From positions 434,001 to 498,000 of the forward strand of contig JBGAGO010000002.1 in assembly GCA_044226655.1 (NCBI GenBank): 64,000 bases of DNA. Direction: 5' to 3'. This stretch comes from JBEVOS01 sp044226655. GTDB lineage: Bacteria > Pseudomonadota > Alphaproteobacteria > Caulobacterales > Aquidulcibacteraceae. The notes beneath the pieces were generated by a model. The model searched no databases. It saw only the letters and a program-made list of their open reading frames with translations, and was not told where the DNA came from. Position 1 is the stretch's first letter. Every line of letters starts with the position of its first letter. Shown one piece after another: positions 1 through 7,053 of the stretch. The translations under genes and the position numbers were made by a program.

Positions 1-183
1 CAGCCGCACATTGAAAGCGTTGGACGGGGCGACTCGTCCGCAAACCTCGCAGACGGCGCGGACAGCGCCGAGCATTGGGGGCGACGTGACGGCGAAGCGC
101 AGGAAGAGCGCATCCACCAGAACGCAAACCGGCGGCCGCCATGGCATCGGCGCCGAGACCCCGCCGCCCTCCGGATTCCGTGA
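1..183 (+). CDS. possible 3' end of an upstream gene (partial)
   Basis: Frame 1 is open from the first base to a TGA at 181-183, giving about 60 residues of an Arg-, Asn- and Gln-rich hydrophilic tail. A convincing rho-independent terminator starts 23 bases after the stop, which supports a plus-strand gene ending here. The residues show no recognisable domain and codon third positions are only moderately GC-biased, so this could also be untranslated sequence. The 5' part lies outside the window. Function unknown. Confidence 0.3.
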   Translation, partial: QPHIESVGRGDSSANLADGADSAEHWGRRDGEAQEERIHQNANRRPPWHRRRDPAALRIP

Positions 184-205
184 TCCCCGTTTCTTCGATC
201 CGCCC

Positions 206-234
206 GCCGTCGAGTCTGACTCGGCGGCTTTTTT
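206..234 (+). terminator. rho-independent terminator
   Basis: A 9-bp stem (206-214 paired with 220-228, one G-U pair) with a 5-base loop is followed directly by six T residues at 229-234. It ends whatever plus-strand transcript enters the window and separates it from the PhoH-like gene, whose Shine-Dalgarno begins at 251. Confidence 0.75.
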
Positions 235-262
235 GTCGCCGCACTCCAAAAAGGAGCCCATT

Positions 263-1018
263 ATGGCGAAACGCACGCAACGCCGCAGCACCACCCGCGA
301 GGGCGCGCTCAACGTTCAGGAGTTCCAGCGCGAGCGTGAGCGGACGCTGCAGGTCGTCGAAGGCGGCTTCACGCCCGCCAATGACCGCGATCAGCGTTTC
401 GTCAAAAATCTGCGCGCCAAGAGCGATGGGCAAAAGGAATTGATGAGCGCGATCGACGCGCACGCGCTGGTGCTGGCGCTAGGCCCGGCCGGCACGGGCA
501 AGACCTATCTCGCCATCGCCAAGGCGGTCGAGGCGCTCGAAGCCAACAAGGTTGGCCGCATCGTGCTGTCGCGGCCGGCGGTCGAAGCGGGCGAATCGCT
601 GGGCTTCCTGCCCGGCGCCATGGAAGACAAGCTCGCGCCCTATCTGCGCCCGCTCTACGACGCGCTGCAGGACCGCCTCTCCGCCAAACGCCTCAAAGCG
701 CTGATGGCGGAAGGGCTGATCGAAATCGCACCGGTCGGCTTCATGCGCGGCCGCACGCTCAACAACGCCTTCATCGTGATCGACGAAGCGCAGAACTGCA
801 CGTACGGGCAGATCAAGATGCTGCTCACCCGCCTCGGCTGGCATTCCACCATGGTCGTCACTGGCGACCCTGCGCAGACCGATCTGCTGCCCGAACTCTC
901 CGGCCTCGCGACGATCGCCGACAAGCTCGATACGGTGCGCAATGTCGCCGTGTGCCGCCTCGGCGAAGCCGACATCGTGCGCCACCCGCTGGTGGCGAGC
1001 ATGCTGGGCGTGCTCTAG
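263..1018 (+). CDS. PhoH family ATPase
   Basis: A 251-residue P-loop ATPase of the short PhoH family, a single RecA/helicase-superfamily-1-like domain linked to RNA metabolism and phosphate stress; its exact substrate is not established. The Walker A motif GPAGTGKT lies near residue 76 and the Walker B FIVIDEAQN near residue 172. An SRPAVEAGE segment and a TGDPAQTDL segment typical of the family are also present. The reading frame is open back to base 11, but the start at 263 is chosen because AAGGAG at 251-256 is well spaced and the family homology begins soon after. It sits alone after a terminator. It is not next to ybeY, so it is probably the stand-alone PhoH paralogue rather than the ybeY-linked one. 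Confidence 0.9.
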   Translation: MAKRTQRRSTTREGALNVQEFQRERERTLQVVEGGFTPANDRDQRFVKNLRAKSDGQKELMSAIDAHALVLALGPAGTGKTYLAIAKAVEALEANKVGRIVLSRPAVEAGESLGFLPGAMEDKLAPYLRPLYDALQDRLSAKRLKALMAEGLIEIAPVGFMRGRTLNNAFIVIDEAQNCTYGQIKMLLTRLGWHSTMVVTGDPAQTDLLPELSGLATIADKLDTVRNVAVCRLGEADIVRHPLVASMLGVL

Positions 1019-1022
1019 CGGC

Positions 1023-1454
1023 TCAATCCTCGTCGCCGTCTTCCAGGTCGATATCGAGGATCGACATGACGAAGAAATGGCCTTCGTCCTCATCGACGGA
1101 GAGCGTGCCGAGAAATTCATCGCCGACATAGACTTCTGCGGAATCCACTTTGCGCGGACGGGCGCGCGCCTCCAGGCGCGGCGATTTCAGCGTTTCGCGC
1201 AGCACGGTTTGCAGGCGCGTCCGCTCCGGCGGATCGATGGCGGCGGTTTTCGCGGCGCCCCGGGCGCGCGGGATCAGCAGGCTGAGCGTGTAGCTGGTCT
1301 CGCCTTCGTCCACCTCCTTGGAAATAGAGGCGATCGGCGCGCCCTCGATCAGCAGATCGGCGTCCTCGCGGCTGCGCGCCTTCACGACAAGGCCGGGCGA
1401 TTCAAGAACGCGCGCCAGGAATGCGCTCAGGCGTTCGATTTCGGACTTGTCCAA
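1023..1454 (-). CDS. DUF3126-type protein with a duplicated domain
   Basis: 143 residues. The C-terminal half (about 72-143) matches the short alphaproteobacterial DUF3126 family, including the segment KVDSAEVYVGDEFLGTL and an acidic tail. That family is normally only about 70 residues long. The N-terminal half (1-70) looks like a second, diverged copy with the same order of a helix, a short basic strand and an acidic strand pair. The start is a TTG at 1454 preceded by GGAG six bases upstream. The biochemical role of the family is unknown. The gene converges with the PhoH-like gene, leaving four bases between the stops. Confidence 0.8.
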   Translation of the reverse strand: MDKSEIERLSAFLARVLESPGLVVKARSREDADLLIEGAPIASISKEVDEGETSYTLSLLIPRARGAAKTAAIDPPERTRLQTVLRETLKSPRLEARARPRKVDSAEVYVGDEFLGTLSVDEDEGHFFVMSILDIDLEDGDED

Positions 1455-1540
1455 GGCGGGCTCCGCTTTTCAGATGCGCGGAACCTCGACCGGCAGGCCC
1501 TCTGGGTCAAGCCGCCAACACGCCCTGCGGAAGGGGAGCC

Positions 1541-1819
1541 TCAGTCGACGTCCCAATGCGTGGCTTCTTTGCGAAGATGACGCCCGTACAAGAAGCTCAC
1601 CACGCCAACGAAGCCGAACAGGCCCATGACGACGACATAATTGGTCATGCCGTCGCGGATCGCGTCGCCCAGGGTGAAGGGCGTGAACAGCGCCACAAGG
1701 CCGAGCACGACAGCCACGGCCGCGCCTTCCTTGATCAGGATGTCGCCGATGAAATAGTTCCGGTCGATCTCGCTGCGCGAGCGGCGTTCGGGCTTCTTCG
1801 TCTGAGTGCGCTTGGCCAT
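1541..1819 (-). CDS. small two-TM membrane protein, unknown
   Basis: 92 residues. A basic N-terminus (MAKRTQTKKPERRSRS) is followed by two hydrophobic segments at about 32-50 and 62-78 and a short charged tail. This predicts a small inner-membrane protein with both ends in the cytoplasm. I do not recognise a family. It lies between a secreted protein and the DUF3126 gene on the same strand, so co-transcription is possible. The strong GC bias at third positions supports a real gene. Confidence 0.65.
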   Translation of the reverse strand: MAKRTQTKKPERRSRSEIDRNYFIGDILIKEGAAVAVVLGLVALFTPFTLGDAIRDGMTNYVVVMGLFGFVGVVSFLYGRHLRKEATHWDVD

Positions 1820-1846
1820 GCGCCTGCTTAGCGCGAGTCGGGCTGT

Positions 1847-2272
1847 CTAGCGCGCCATCTCGAACTGGCCGGACAATTGTCCGATCGACCATGTGCCGAC
1901 GATGCGGTGGCCATCCGATTCAAAGCGTCCTTCGTAAGTGACGGCGTGCGTCTGCCCGCCCGTGCCGTCATAGGTCTTCGTGAACCGGATGCGGCCATTG
2001 CGGATCGTGCCCGAGAGATTGGCGACCAGGAAGCTCACATTTGGCGCGCCGAACTGGTTTGGCTCCACGATCGTGCCAGAGAGGCGGCCATTGCTTTCGC
2101 GGAACGTCGCGGTGAACTCGGTGCGCTGATTGCCGCCGCCGAAATAGACGCCCTGCCACATGCCGGTGATCGACGCGTTCGCCTGCGCGTACGCCGGCGC
2201 TGGGGCCATTGCGAATGGCGCCGCCGCCAGCATCGCCGCCGCGACGAACAGCGCTTTCAACCAAGACCGCAT
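1847..2272 (-). CDS. secreted beta-rich protein, unknown
   Basis: 141 residues from the ATG at 2272, preceded by an AGAGGGGG-type ribosome site. An in-frame start eight codons further upstream is less likely. A signal peptide of roughly 30 residues ends near PAYAQA. The mature part is made of alternating strands and contains an ITGMWQGVY segment (a G-x-W motif seen in small lipocalin-like barrels), repeated GTI/GTW turns and no cysteines. The likely location is the periplasm or outer membrane. Function unknown. Confidence 0.7.
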   Translation of the reverse strand: MRSWLKALFVAAAMLAAAPFAMAPAPAYAQANASITGMWQGVYFGGGNQRTEFTATFRESNGRLSGTIVEPNQFGAPNVSFLVANLSGTIRNGRIRFTKTYDGTGGQTHAVTYEGRFESDGHRIVGTWSIGQLSGQFEMAR

Positions 2273-2322
2273 CAAAGCCCCCTCTTCCGGCCGCACACGC
2301 GCCCATCATTGCGCATGAGCAA

Positions 2323-3801
2323 TTAAACCCACCATCTCCCCGGCTTCGCGCGAAACGCGGCGGCCTTTTCAAGCGCGGCGCTCACCGCGAACACGCTCTC
2401 TTCGTCCAACGCCTTGCCGATCACTTGCAGGCCCAGCGGCAGGCCTTGCGCGTCGAGCGCGGCCGGCAGCGCAAGGCCCGGCAGCCCCGCGAGATTGGCC
2501 GTCACCGTGAAGATGTCGTTCAAATACATCTGCACCGGATCGCCCGCGCGTTCGCCAAGCCCGAACGCGGCCGAGGGCGTGGCCGGCGTCACGATGGCGT
2601 CGACCTCCTCGAACGCGTCGCGGAAATCCTGCGCGATGCGCTGACGCACTTTCTGCGCGCGCAGATAATAGGCGTCGTAATAGCCGGCGCTGAGCACGTA
2701 AGTGCCGATCAGGATGCGCCGCTGCACCTCCGCGCCGAAGCCGGAGGCGCGTGTGCGCTCATAGGTGTCGATCAAATCCTTGCCCTGCGTGCGCGCGCCG
2801 TAGCGCATGCCGTCATAGCGCGCGAGGTTCGAGGACGCTTCGGCCGGCGCCACGATGTAATAGGTCGGCAGCGCATATTTCGTGTGCTTGAGCGAGACGC
2901 GCTTGATCTCGGCGCCGGCGTCTTTGAGCCAGGCGACGCCCTGATCCCACAGCGCTTGAATCTCACCCGGCATGCCGTCGACGACATATTCGTCCGGCAC
3001 GCCGATCTTCATGCCCTTCACGCTTCGGCCGCACGCCGCACGGAAATCCGGCGTCGCGATCGGCAGCGAGGTGGAATCTTTCGGATCGTGGCCGGCCATG
3101 CTTTGCAGCAGGATCGCGCAATCCTCGACGCTCTTGGCGATCGGGCCGGCCTGATCGAGCGACGATGCGAACGCGACGATGCCCCAGCGCGAGCAGCGCC
3201 CATAAGTCGGCTTGATCCCCACCGTGCCGGTGAAGGCGGCCGGCTGGCGGATCGAGCCGCCCGTGTCGGTGGCGGTCGCGCCCAAGCAGAGATCGGCGGC
3301 GACGGCGGACGCCGACCCGCCGGAAGAGCCGCCGGGCGTCAGCTTCGCATCCGAATTGCCGCGCCGCCAGGGATTGACGACGGGGCCGAAGCGGCTGGTC
3401 TCGTTCGACGAGCCCATCGCGAACTCGTCCATGTTGAGCTTGCCGAGCATCACCGCGCCATCGCCGAACAGCTTGGCCGTGACCGTCGATTCATAAGTCG
3501 GCGTGAATTCGCCGAGGATGTTGGAGCAGGCCGTGGTGCGCACGCCTTCGGTGCAGAACAAATCCTTGATGCCGAGCGGCGCGCCGTCCAGCGCGCCGGC
3601 TTTGCCCTGCGCGCGGCGCGCATCCGACGCATCCGCCATGGCGCGCGCCTTCTCCGCCGTGATCACGACATAGGCGTTGAGCGCCGGATTGGCCTTCTCG
3701 ATCTCGACGAGGAAGGCGTCGGTCAGCTCGCGCGACGAGACGCGCTTGGCGGTGAGCTCTTCAAGCGCGGCTGCGAGCGTGAGGGAGGTGAGGTCGGTCA
3801 T
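2323..3801 (-). CDS. gatA: Asp-tRNA(Asn)/Glu-tRNA(Gln) amidotransferase subunit A
   Basis: 492 residues, the full length of GatA, the glutaminase subunit of GatCAB, which amidates mischarged Glu-tRNA(Gln) and/or Asp-tRNA(Asn). The amidase-signature triad is intact: Lys79 in GIKDLF, cis-Ser159 in PGGSSGGSA and the nucleophile Ser183 in TDTGGSIRQPA. The start codon overlaps the stop of the preceding acetyltransferase gene by four bases (ATGA), and gatC lies just beyond that, so the order is gatC, acetyltransferase, gatA. gatB is not in the window. Confidence 0.97.
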   Translation of the reverse strand: MTDLTSLTLAAALEELTAKRVSSRELTDAFLVEIEKANPALNAYVVITAEKARAMADASDARRAQGKAGALDGAPLGIKDLFCTEGVRTTACSNILGEFTPTYESTVTAKLFGDGAVMLGKLNMDEFAMGSSNETSRFGPVVNPWRRGNSDAKLTPGGSSGGSASAVAADLCLGATATDTGGSIRQPAAFTGTVGIKPTYGRCSRWGIVAFASSLDQAGPIAKSVEDCAILLQSMAGHDPKDSTSLPIATPDFRAACGRSVKGMKIGVPDEYVVDGMPGEIQALWDQGVAWLKDAGAEIKRVSLKHTKYALPTYYIVAPAEASSNLARYDGMRYGARTQGKDLIDTYERTRASGFGAEVQRRILIGTYVLSAGYYDAYYLRAQKVRQRIAQDFRDAFEEVDAIVTPATPSAAFGLGERAGDPVQMYLNDIFTVTANLAGLPGLALPAALDAQGLPLGLQVIGKALDEESVFAVSAALEKAAAFRAKPGRWWV

Positions 3802-4265
3802 TGCGGGCTCAGAATTTTCTCAAAGAACAGGCGCAGGCCGTCATCCCTGTACGGCGGGAACGAGTCGCGCTGGATGTAGCCGCGGGTGCGATAGAGCGTG
3901 AGCGCGGGAATTTGGCGAAAGCCGGTTTCGAGCCGCATCATTGTCGCGCCGCGGCGCGCGGCCTCTTGCTCCAGCGCGGCAAGCAGCGCGGCGCTGACGC
4001 CCTTGCCGCGCGCTTGCTCCGCCACGAACATCCGGTTGATGCGGCCCACGCCAGGTTCCGGCATGAACAGCGCGCCGCAGCCGAGCGCGGCGCCGTTTTC
4101 GCGCGCGATGAGGAACACGGCGGCGTCACGCGCGATGTCTTCCGGCGTCCACAGATGCGCGATCTCGAACTCGGGATAGGTCTCGGCCGCGAACACATTC
4201 ATCGCCGCCAGCAGCGCGCGCCCATCCGCCTCGCGCGGGTCCTCCGGCGCGATGACGAGACTCAT
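3798..4265 (-). CDS. GNAT family N-acetyltransferase
   Basis: 155 residues with the GNAT fold: an acetyl-CoA loop around EQARGKGVSAALLAAL and a C-terminal strand-helix with LYRTRGY, typical of the family. Its substrate cannot be inferred. It is wedged between gatC and gatA: its ATG follows the gatC TAG with no spacer, and its stop overlaps the gatA start. Translation is therefore probably coupled along gatC-GNAT-gatA. Confidence 0.9.
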   Translation of the reverse strand: MSLVIAPEDPREADGRALLAAMNVFAAETYPEFEIAHLWTPEDIARDAAVFLIARENGAALGCGALFMPEPGVGRINRMFVAEQARGKGVSAALLAALEQEAARRGATMMRLETGFRQIPALTLYRTRGYIQRDSFPPYRDDGLRLFFEKILSPQ

Positions 4266-4556
4266 CTATTCCACGACTTTCGGCACGACGAAGAAGCCGT
4301 CTTCGCTTTTGGGCGCGTTGGCGAGCACGCGGGCGGGATTGTCGCCGTCAGTGACGACGTCCTCGCGCATCGGCAAGGCGAGCCCTTCCACCGCGCTCGT
4401 CATCGGCGCGACGCCGTTCACATCGACCTCGTTGAGCTGCTCGATCCAGGCGAGGATCGCGTTGAGCTCCTGCGCCATCGGCGCGGCGCGCTCAGCGGGC
4501 AGAGCAAGGCGCGCCAAGCGCGCGACCTTCAGGACGGTCTTCTCGTCGATAGACAT
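4266..4556 (-). CDS. gatC: Asp/Glu-tRNA amidotransferase subunit C
   Basis: 96 residues, the normal size of GatC, the small belt-like subunit that stabilises GatA against GatB. The N-terminal helix contains VLKVARLARLAL, followed by a WIEQLNEVDVNGVAPMTS segment and a C-terminal FFVVPKVVE tail, all characteristic. It is the first gene of gatC-GNAT-gatA. Confidence 0.95.
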   Translation of the reverse strand: MSIDEKTVLKVARLARLALPAERAAPMAQELNAILAWIEQLNEVDVNGVAPMTSAVEGLALPMREDVVTDGDNPARVLANAPKSEDGFFVVPKVVE

Positions 4557-4611
4557 GGGCGTAAACGGGCCTCTCGAAGGGGCGGAGCGCTAACAGCGCC
4601 CGCGCGGCGCT

Positions 4612-4812
4612 TCAAGCCGGCGAGGCTGACGAAGCGGAGGTGCAATCGCTCGGCGCCGGCGCGGAAGGCGGCGCCACCATGATCGGGCCGCCCTGGCTGG
4701 TGCAGGCGCATTGCAGGCCGGTCTCCTGCGCGCCATGGCAGACGAAGGACGGCGCCGCGGGGCCCGCGACAGCCGCGACCGAAAGCGCCAGCGCAGCCAG
4801 GAAACGTTGCAT
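4612..4812 (-). CDS. small secreted Cys-containing protein, unknown
   Basis: 66 residues. An N-terminal signal sequence (MQRFLAALALSVAAVAGPA) is followed by a short mature part with four cysteines (VCHG, QCACTS, DCTS) and a Ser/Pro/Ala-rich end. GAGG lies nine bases upstream of the ATG. A periplasmic or exported peptide is likely. I do not recognise a family. It is transcribed toward gatC and may be its own unit. Confidence 0.55.
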   Translation of the reverse strand: MQRFLAALALSVAAVAGPAAPSFVCHGAQETGLQCACTSQGGPIMVAPPSAPAPSDCTSASSASPA

Positions 4813-4891
4813 CGTGTTCTGCCTCGAATAGTCCGGCGGCAGTGTAATGGCTTGCTGCGGGCGCCGTCGAGAGGCTTAGTCGGCGCATCCC

Positions 4892-5350
4892 ATGCCCATC
4901 CTCGCGCCGCCTGCTTTCGCCGCCGCCCTGCCGCCGGGCGCGCTTTTGGGGCTCGATCCGGGCTCCAAACGCATCGGCGTGGCGGTCAGCGATGTCACCC
5001 GCTTGATCGCCTCGCCTCTGGAGGTCGTTGCACGGACGAAATTCGCGGCCGACGCCGACCGCATCTTCGCCGCCTTCGACCACCGCGCCTGCGTCGGCTT
5101 CGTCATCGGCTTGCCGCGCAATATGGACGGCAGCGAAGGTCCTGCGGCCCAATCGGCCCGCGCCTTCGCCGCCAACCTCATCAGGCTGCGCGATGCGCCG
5201 GTGCTGCTCTGGGATGAACGGCTCTCGACTGCGGCGGTGACGCGCACGCTGGTGGAGGCCGATGCGAGCCGCAAGCGCCAGGGTGAGGTCGTCGACAAGC
5301 TGGCGGCGAGCTACATGCTGCAAGGCGCGCTCGACGCCCTGCGCGCCTGA
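4892..5350 (+). CDS. ruvX: putative pre-16S rRNA nuclease / Holliday junction resolvase-like YqgF
   Basis: 152 residues of the RNase-H-like YqgF/RuvX family, implicated in 16S rRNA 5'-end processing. The conserved sites are LGLDPGSKRIGVAVSD near the N-terminus (first catalytic Asp), a VIGLPRNMDGSEG segment, WDERLST (catalytic Glu) and DKLAASYML (final Asp). It is divergent from the small secreted gene and stands alone. Confidence 0.92.
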   Translation: MPILAPPAFAAALPPGALLGLDPGSKRIGVAVSDVTRLIASPLEVVARTKFAADADRIFAAFDHRACVGFVIGLPRNMDGSEGPAAQSARAFAANLIRLRDAPVLLWDERLSTAAVTRTLVEADASRKRQGEVVDKLAASYMLQGALDALRA

Positions 5351-5369
5351 GCCCCCCCGCACCTAAGAT

Positions 5370-5513
5370 TCAGGGAGATTGCTTGGGCTGGCGGCCGCCC
5401 TTCAGGATGACGGGGTATTCGTACGCCTCGCCGCGGCGCACGTGATGGGTGCGGTCGCGCCCGACCCGGGCGCGCGCGCAATGATAGTCAACTCTGTCAC
5501 GACGTTCTGGCAT
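5370..5513 (-). CDS. possible 47-residue basic protein
   Basis: A short ORF from an ATG at 5513 to a TGA at 5370-5372. It encodes an Arg/His-rich peptide ending in VILKGGRQPKQSP. Third codon positions are strongly G or C from codon 13 onward, which is more than expected for random intergenic sequence. No clear ribosome site was seen and no family is recognised. It might be a real small protein or a chance ORF. Confidence 0.3.
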   Translation of the reverse strand: MPERRDRVDYHCARARVGRDRTHHVRRGEAYEYPVILKGGRQPKQSP

Positions 5514-5516
5514 GAC

Positions 5517-5750
5517 TCAACGCTCAAAAAGATCCGGTTGTGAGGGCGTGGACGATGGCTCCGCGAACGGCTCCACCGCGGCGCTTGAAAACGGCGCGTA
5601 GGTCTCCTCTTCGGCGGCGTCGCGTGTCGCCTCCGCCGAAGAGACGACCACCGCCGGCGTCATGGCATGGGCCGCGCCGAGGCCGGAAACGACCGCGGTC
5701 AGCGCCAGGCCGATCGGCTTCAAGGCACCCTCATCCCGGAGTTTGTTCAT
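5517..5750 (-). CDS. small exported protein, unknown
   Basis: 77 residues from the ATG at 5750, which is preceded by GGAGG five bases away. A GTG four codons upstream overlaps that ribosome site and is therefore unlikely. A signal-like segment runs from residue 12 to about 30 (LALTAVVSGLGAAHA), followed by an acidic, Ser/Pro/Glu-rich low-complexity tail ending in DLFER. Function unknown. It is divergent from pyrB. Confidence 0.55.
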   Translation of the reverse strand: MNKLRDEGALKPIGLALTAVVSGLGAAHAMTPAVVVSSAEATRDAAEEETYAPFSSAAVEPFAEPSSTPSQPDLFER

Positions 5751-5909
5751 AGCAACCTCCACTCACCCATATGGTTAACAACACGTTCACGAATAGAACA
5801 AACGCAGTACAGCACCGAGTCTTGGGCGGCAATGGGGCGCTGGGGATTGACTGTGGACAAGGTCCGGCCACGCTTGCCGCGAAACCGCCTTTGGCCTTAA
5901 CAGGAGGCC

Positions 5910-6893
5910 ATGGCGAAGCCGGCTCCTGATTCGTCCTCAAAAGACGCCAAGCCCTTCCGCCATAAGCATTTATTGTCGGTCCACGACCTCTCCCCCGACG
6001 ACGCTGAACAGCTCCTGAGCGCCGCCGAGGGCTTTGCGCCGCTGCTGGAAGAGCGGGATAAGAAGCTGGGGACGCTGCGCGGGCGGACCCTGATCAACCT
6101 GTTCTTCGAGAATTCGACCCGGACGCAGTCCTCGTTCGAGCTGGCCGGCAAGCGCATGGGCGCGGACGTCGTCAATATGAGCGTGCGTTCGTCGTCCGTG
6201 GCGAAGGGCGAGACGCTGATCGACACGGCCGCCACGCTCAACGCGATGAGCCCCGACCTGCTGGTCGTGCGGCATTCCTCTTCCGGCGCGGCGGCGCTGC
6301 TCGCGCGCAAGGTCAGCTGCTCGGTGATCAATGCGGGCGATGGCGGGCACGAGCATCCGACGCAGGCTTTGCTCGATGCGCTGACCATCCGGCGCGAACG
6401 CGGCGGCGTCGCTGGCCTCACCATCGCCATCTGCGGAGACGTGCTGCACTCGCGCGTGGCGCGCTCCAATGTCGGCCTGCTCACCATGCTCGGCGCCAAT
6501 GTGCGCCTGATCGGCCCGCCCACGCTGATGCCGGCGGACGCCGAAGACTGGGGCGCGCGGGTCTTCACCTCGATGCGCGAGGGACTGAAGGACGCCGACG
6601 TCGTAATGATGTTGCGCCTGCAGACCGAGCGCATGCAGGGCGGCTTCATCCCCAGCCCGCGCGAGTTCTTCTGGTTCTACGGCCTCGACGACGAGAAGCT
6701 CTCCGTGGCCAAGCCTGGCGCCCTCGTCATGCACCCCGGCCCGATGAACCGGGGCATAGAGATCGACAGCACCGTGGCCGACAATCCCGCCATCTCTCTG
6801 ATCGAGAAGCAGGTGCGCATGGGCGTGGCGATGCGCATGGCCGTCCTGGAAGCGCTGGCCAGCAATGCCTCGAACGAAGGGCCGACGCCGTGA
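5910..6893 (+). CDS. pyrB: aspartate carbamoyltransferase catalytic subunit
   Basis: 327 residues. It catalyses carbamoyl phosphate plus aspartate to carbamoyl-aspartate, the committed step of pyrimidine synthesis. Signature sites are STRT at residues 69-72 (carbamoyl-phosphate loop), HPTQALLD, and HPGPMNRGIEI near the C-terminus. AGGAGG sits immediately upstream of the start. A dihydroorotase-like gene follows after 160 bases of repeat DNA, the usual alphaproteobacterial and pseudomonad pairing in which the second protein can be a structural partner of PyrB. No pyrI is present. Confidence 0.97.
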   Translation: MAKPAPDSSSKDAKPFRHKHLLSVHDLSPDDAEQLLSAAEGFAPLLEERDKKLGTLRGRTLINLFFENSTRTQSSFELAGKRMGADVVNMSVRSSSVAKGETLIDTAATLNAMSPDLLVVRHSSSGAAALLARKVSCSVINAGDGGHEHPTQALLDALTIRRERGGVAGLTIAICGDVLHSRVARSNVGLLTMLGANVRLIGPPTLMPADAEDWGARVFTSMREGLKDADVVMMLRLQTERMQGGFIPSPREFFWFYGLDDEKLSVAKPGALVMHPGPMNRGIEIDSTVADNPAISLIEKQVRMGVAMRMAVLEALASNASNEGPTP

Positions 6894-6912
6894 GGACGCG
6901 CCGCCGCCTTCT

Positions 6913-7048
6913 GCTCCCCCGTTCACGGGGGAGCTGTCAGCGCGCAGCGCTGACTGAGGGGGGAGAGGCCGCACGCTTCCTTGGGTCGCAAATTGGCGCG
7001 CCCCCTCCGTCGCGCTTCGCGCGACACCTCCCCCGTAAACGGGGGAGG
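6913..7048. repeat. palindromic intergenic repeat between pyrB and pyrC-like gene
   Basis: Three hairpin-forming units lie in tandem. An 8-bp arm palindrome spans 6913-6934 (arms GCTCCCCC and GGGGGAGC). A GC-rich hairpin lies around 7009-7025. A second palindrome of the CCTCCCCC/GGGGGAGG type spans 7027-7048. A short inverted repeat (GTCAGCG...CGCTGAC) lies at about 6936-6954. The layout is that of REP/BIME-like extragenic elements. The right arm of the last palindrome is also the GGAGG ribosome-binding site of the next gene, five bases before its ATG. Confidence 0.7.
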
Positions 7049-7053
7049 AAAGG

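Noticed and set aside
1..235. Possible tmRNA or tRNA before the phoH-like gene
   Set aside because: A T-arm-like TTCTTCGATCC and a terminator caught attention, but no ANDN-type tag coding sequence or cloverleaf pairing could be found.
2209..3879. 556-residue plus-strand ORF opposite gatA
   Set aside because: Antisense shadow of gatA, whose amidase triad is intact; no recognisable domains in the plus-strand frame.
5785..5799. GTTC-N7-GAAC upstream of pyrB, resembling a LexA operator
   Set aside because: Alphaproteobacterial LexA recognises the direct repeat GTTC-N7-GTTC; here the second half is inverted (GAAC). Neither flanking gene is an SOS gene.
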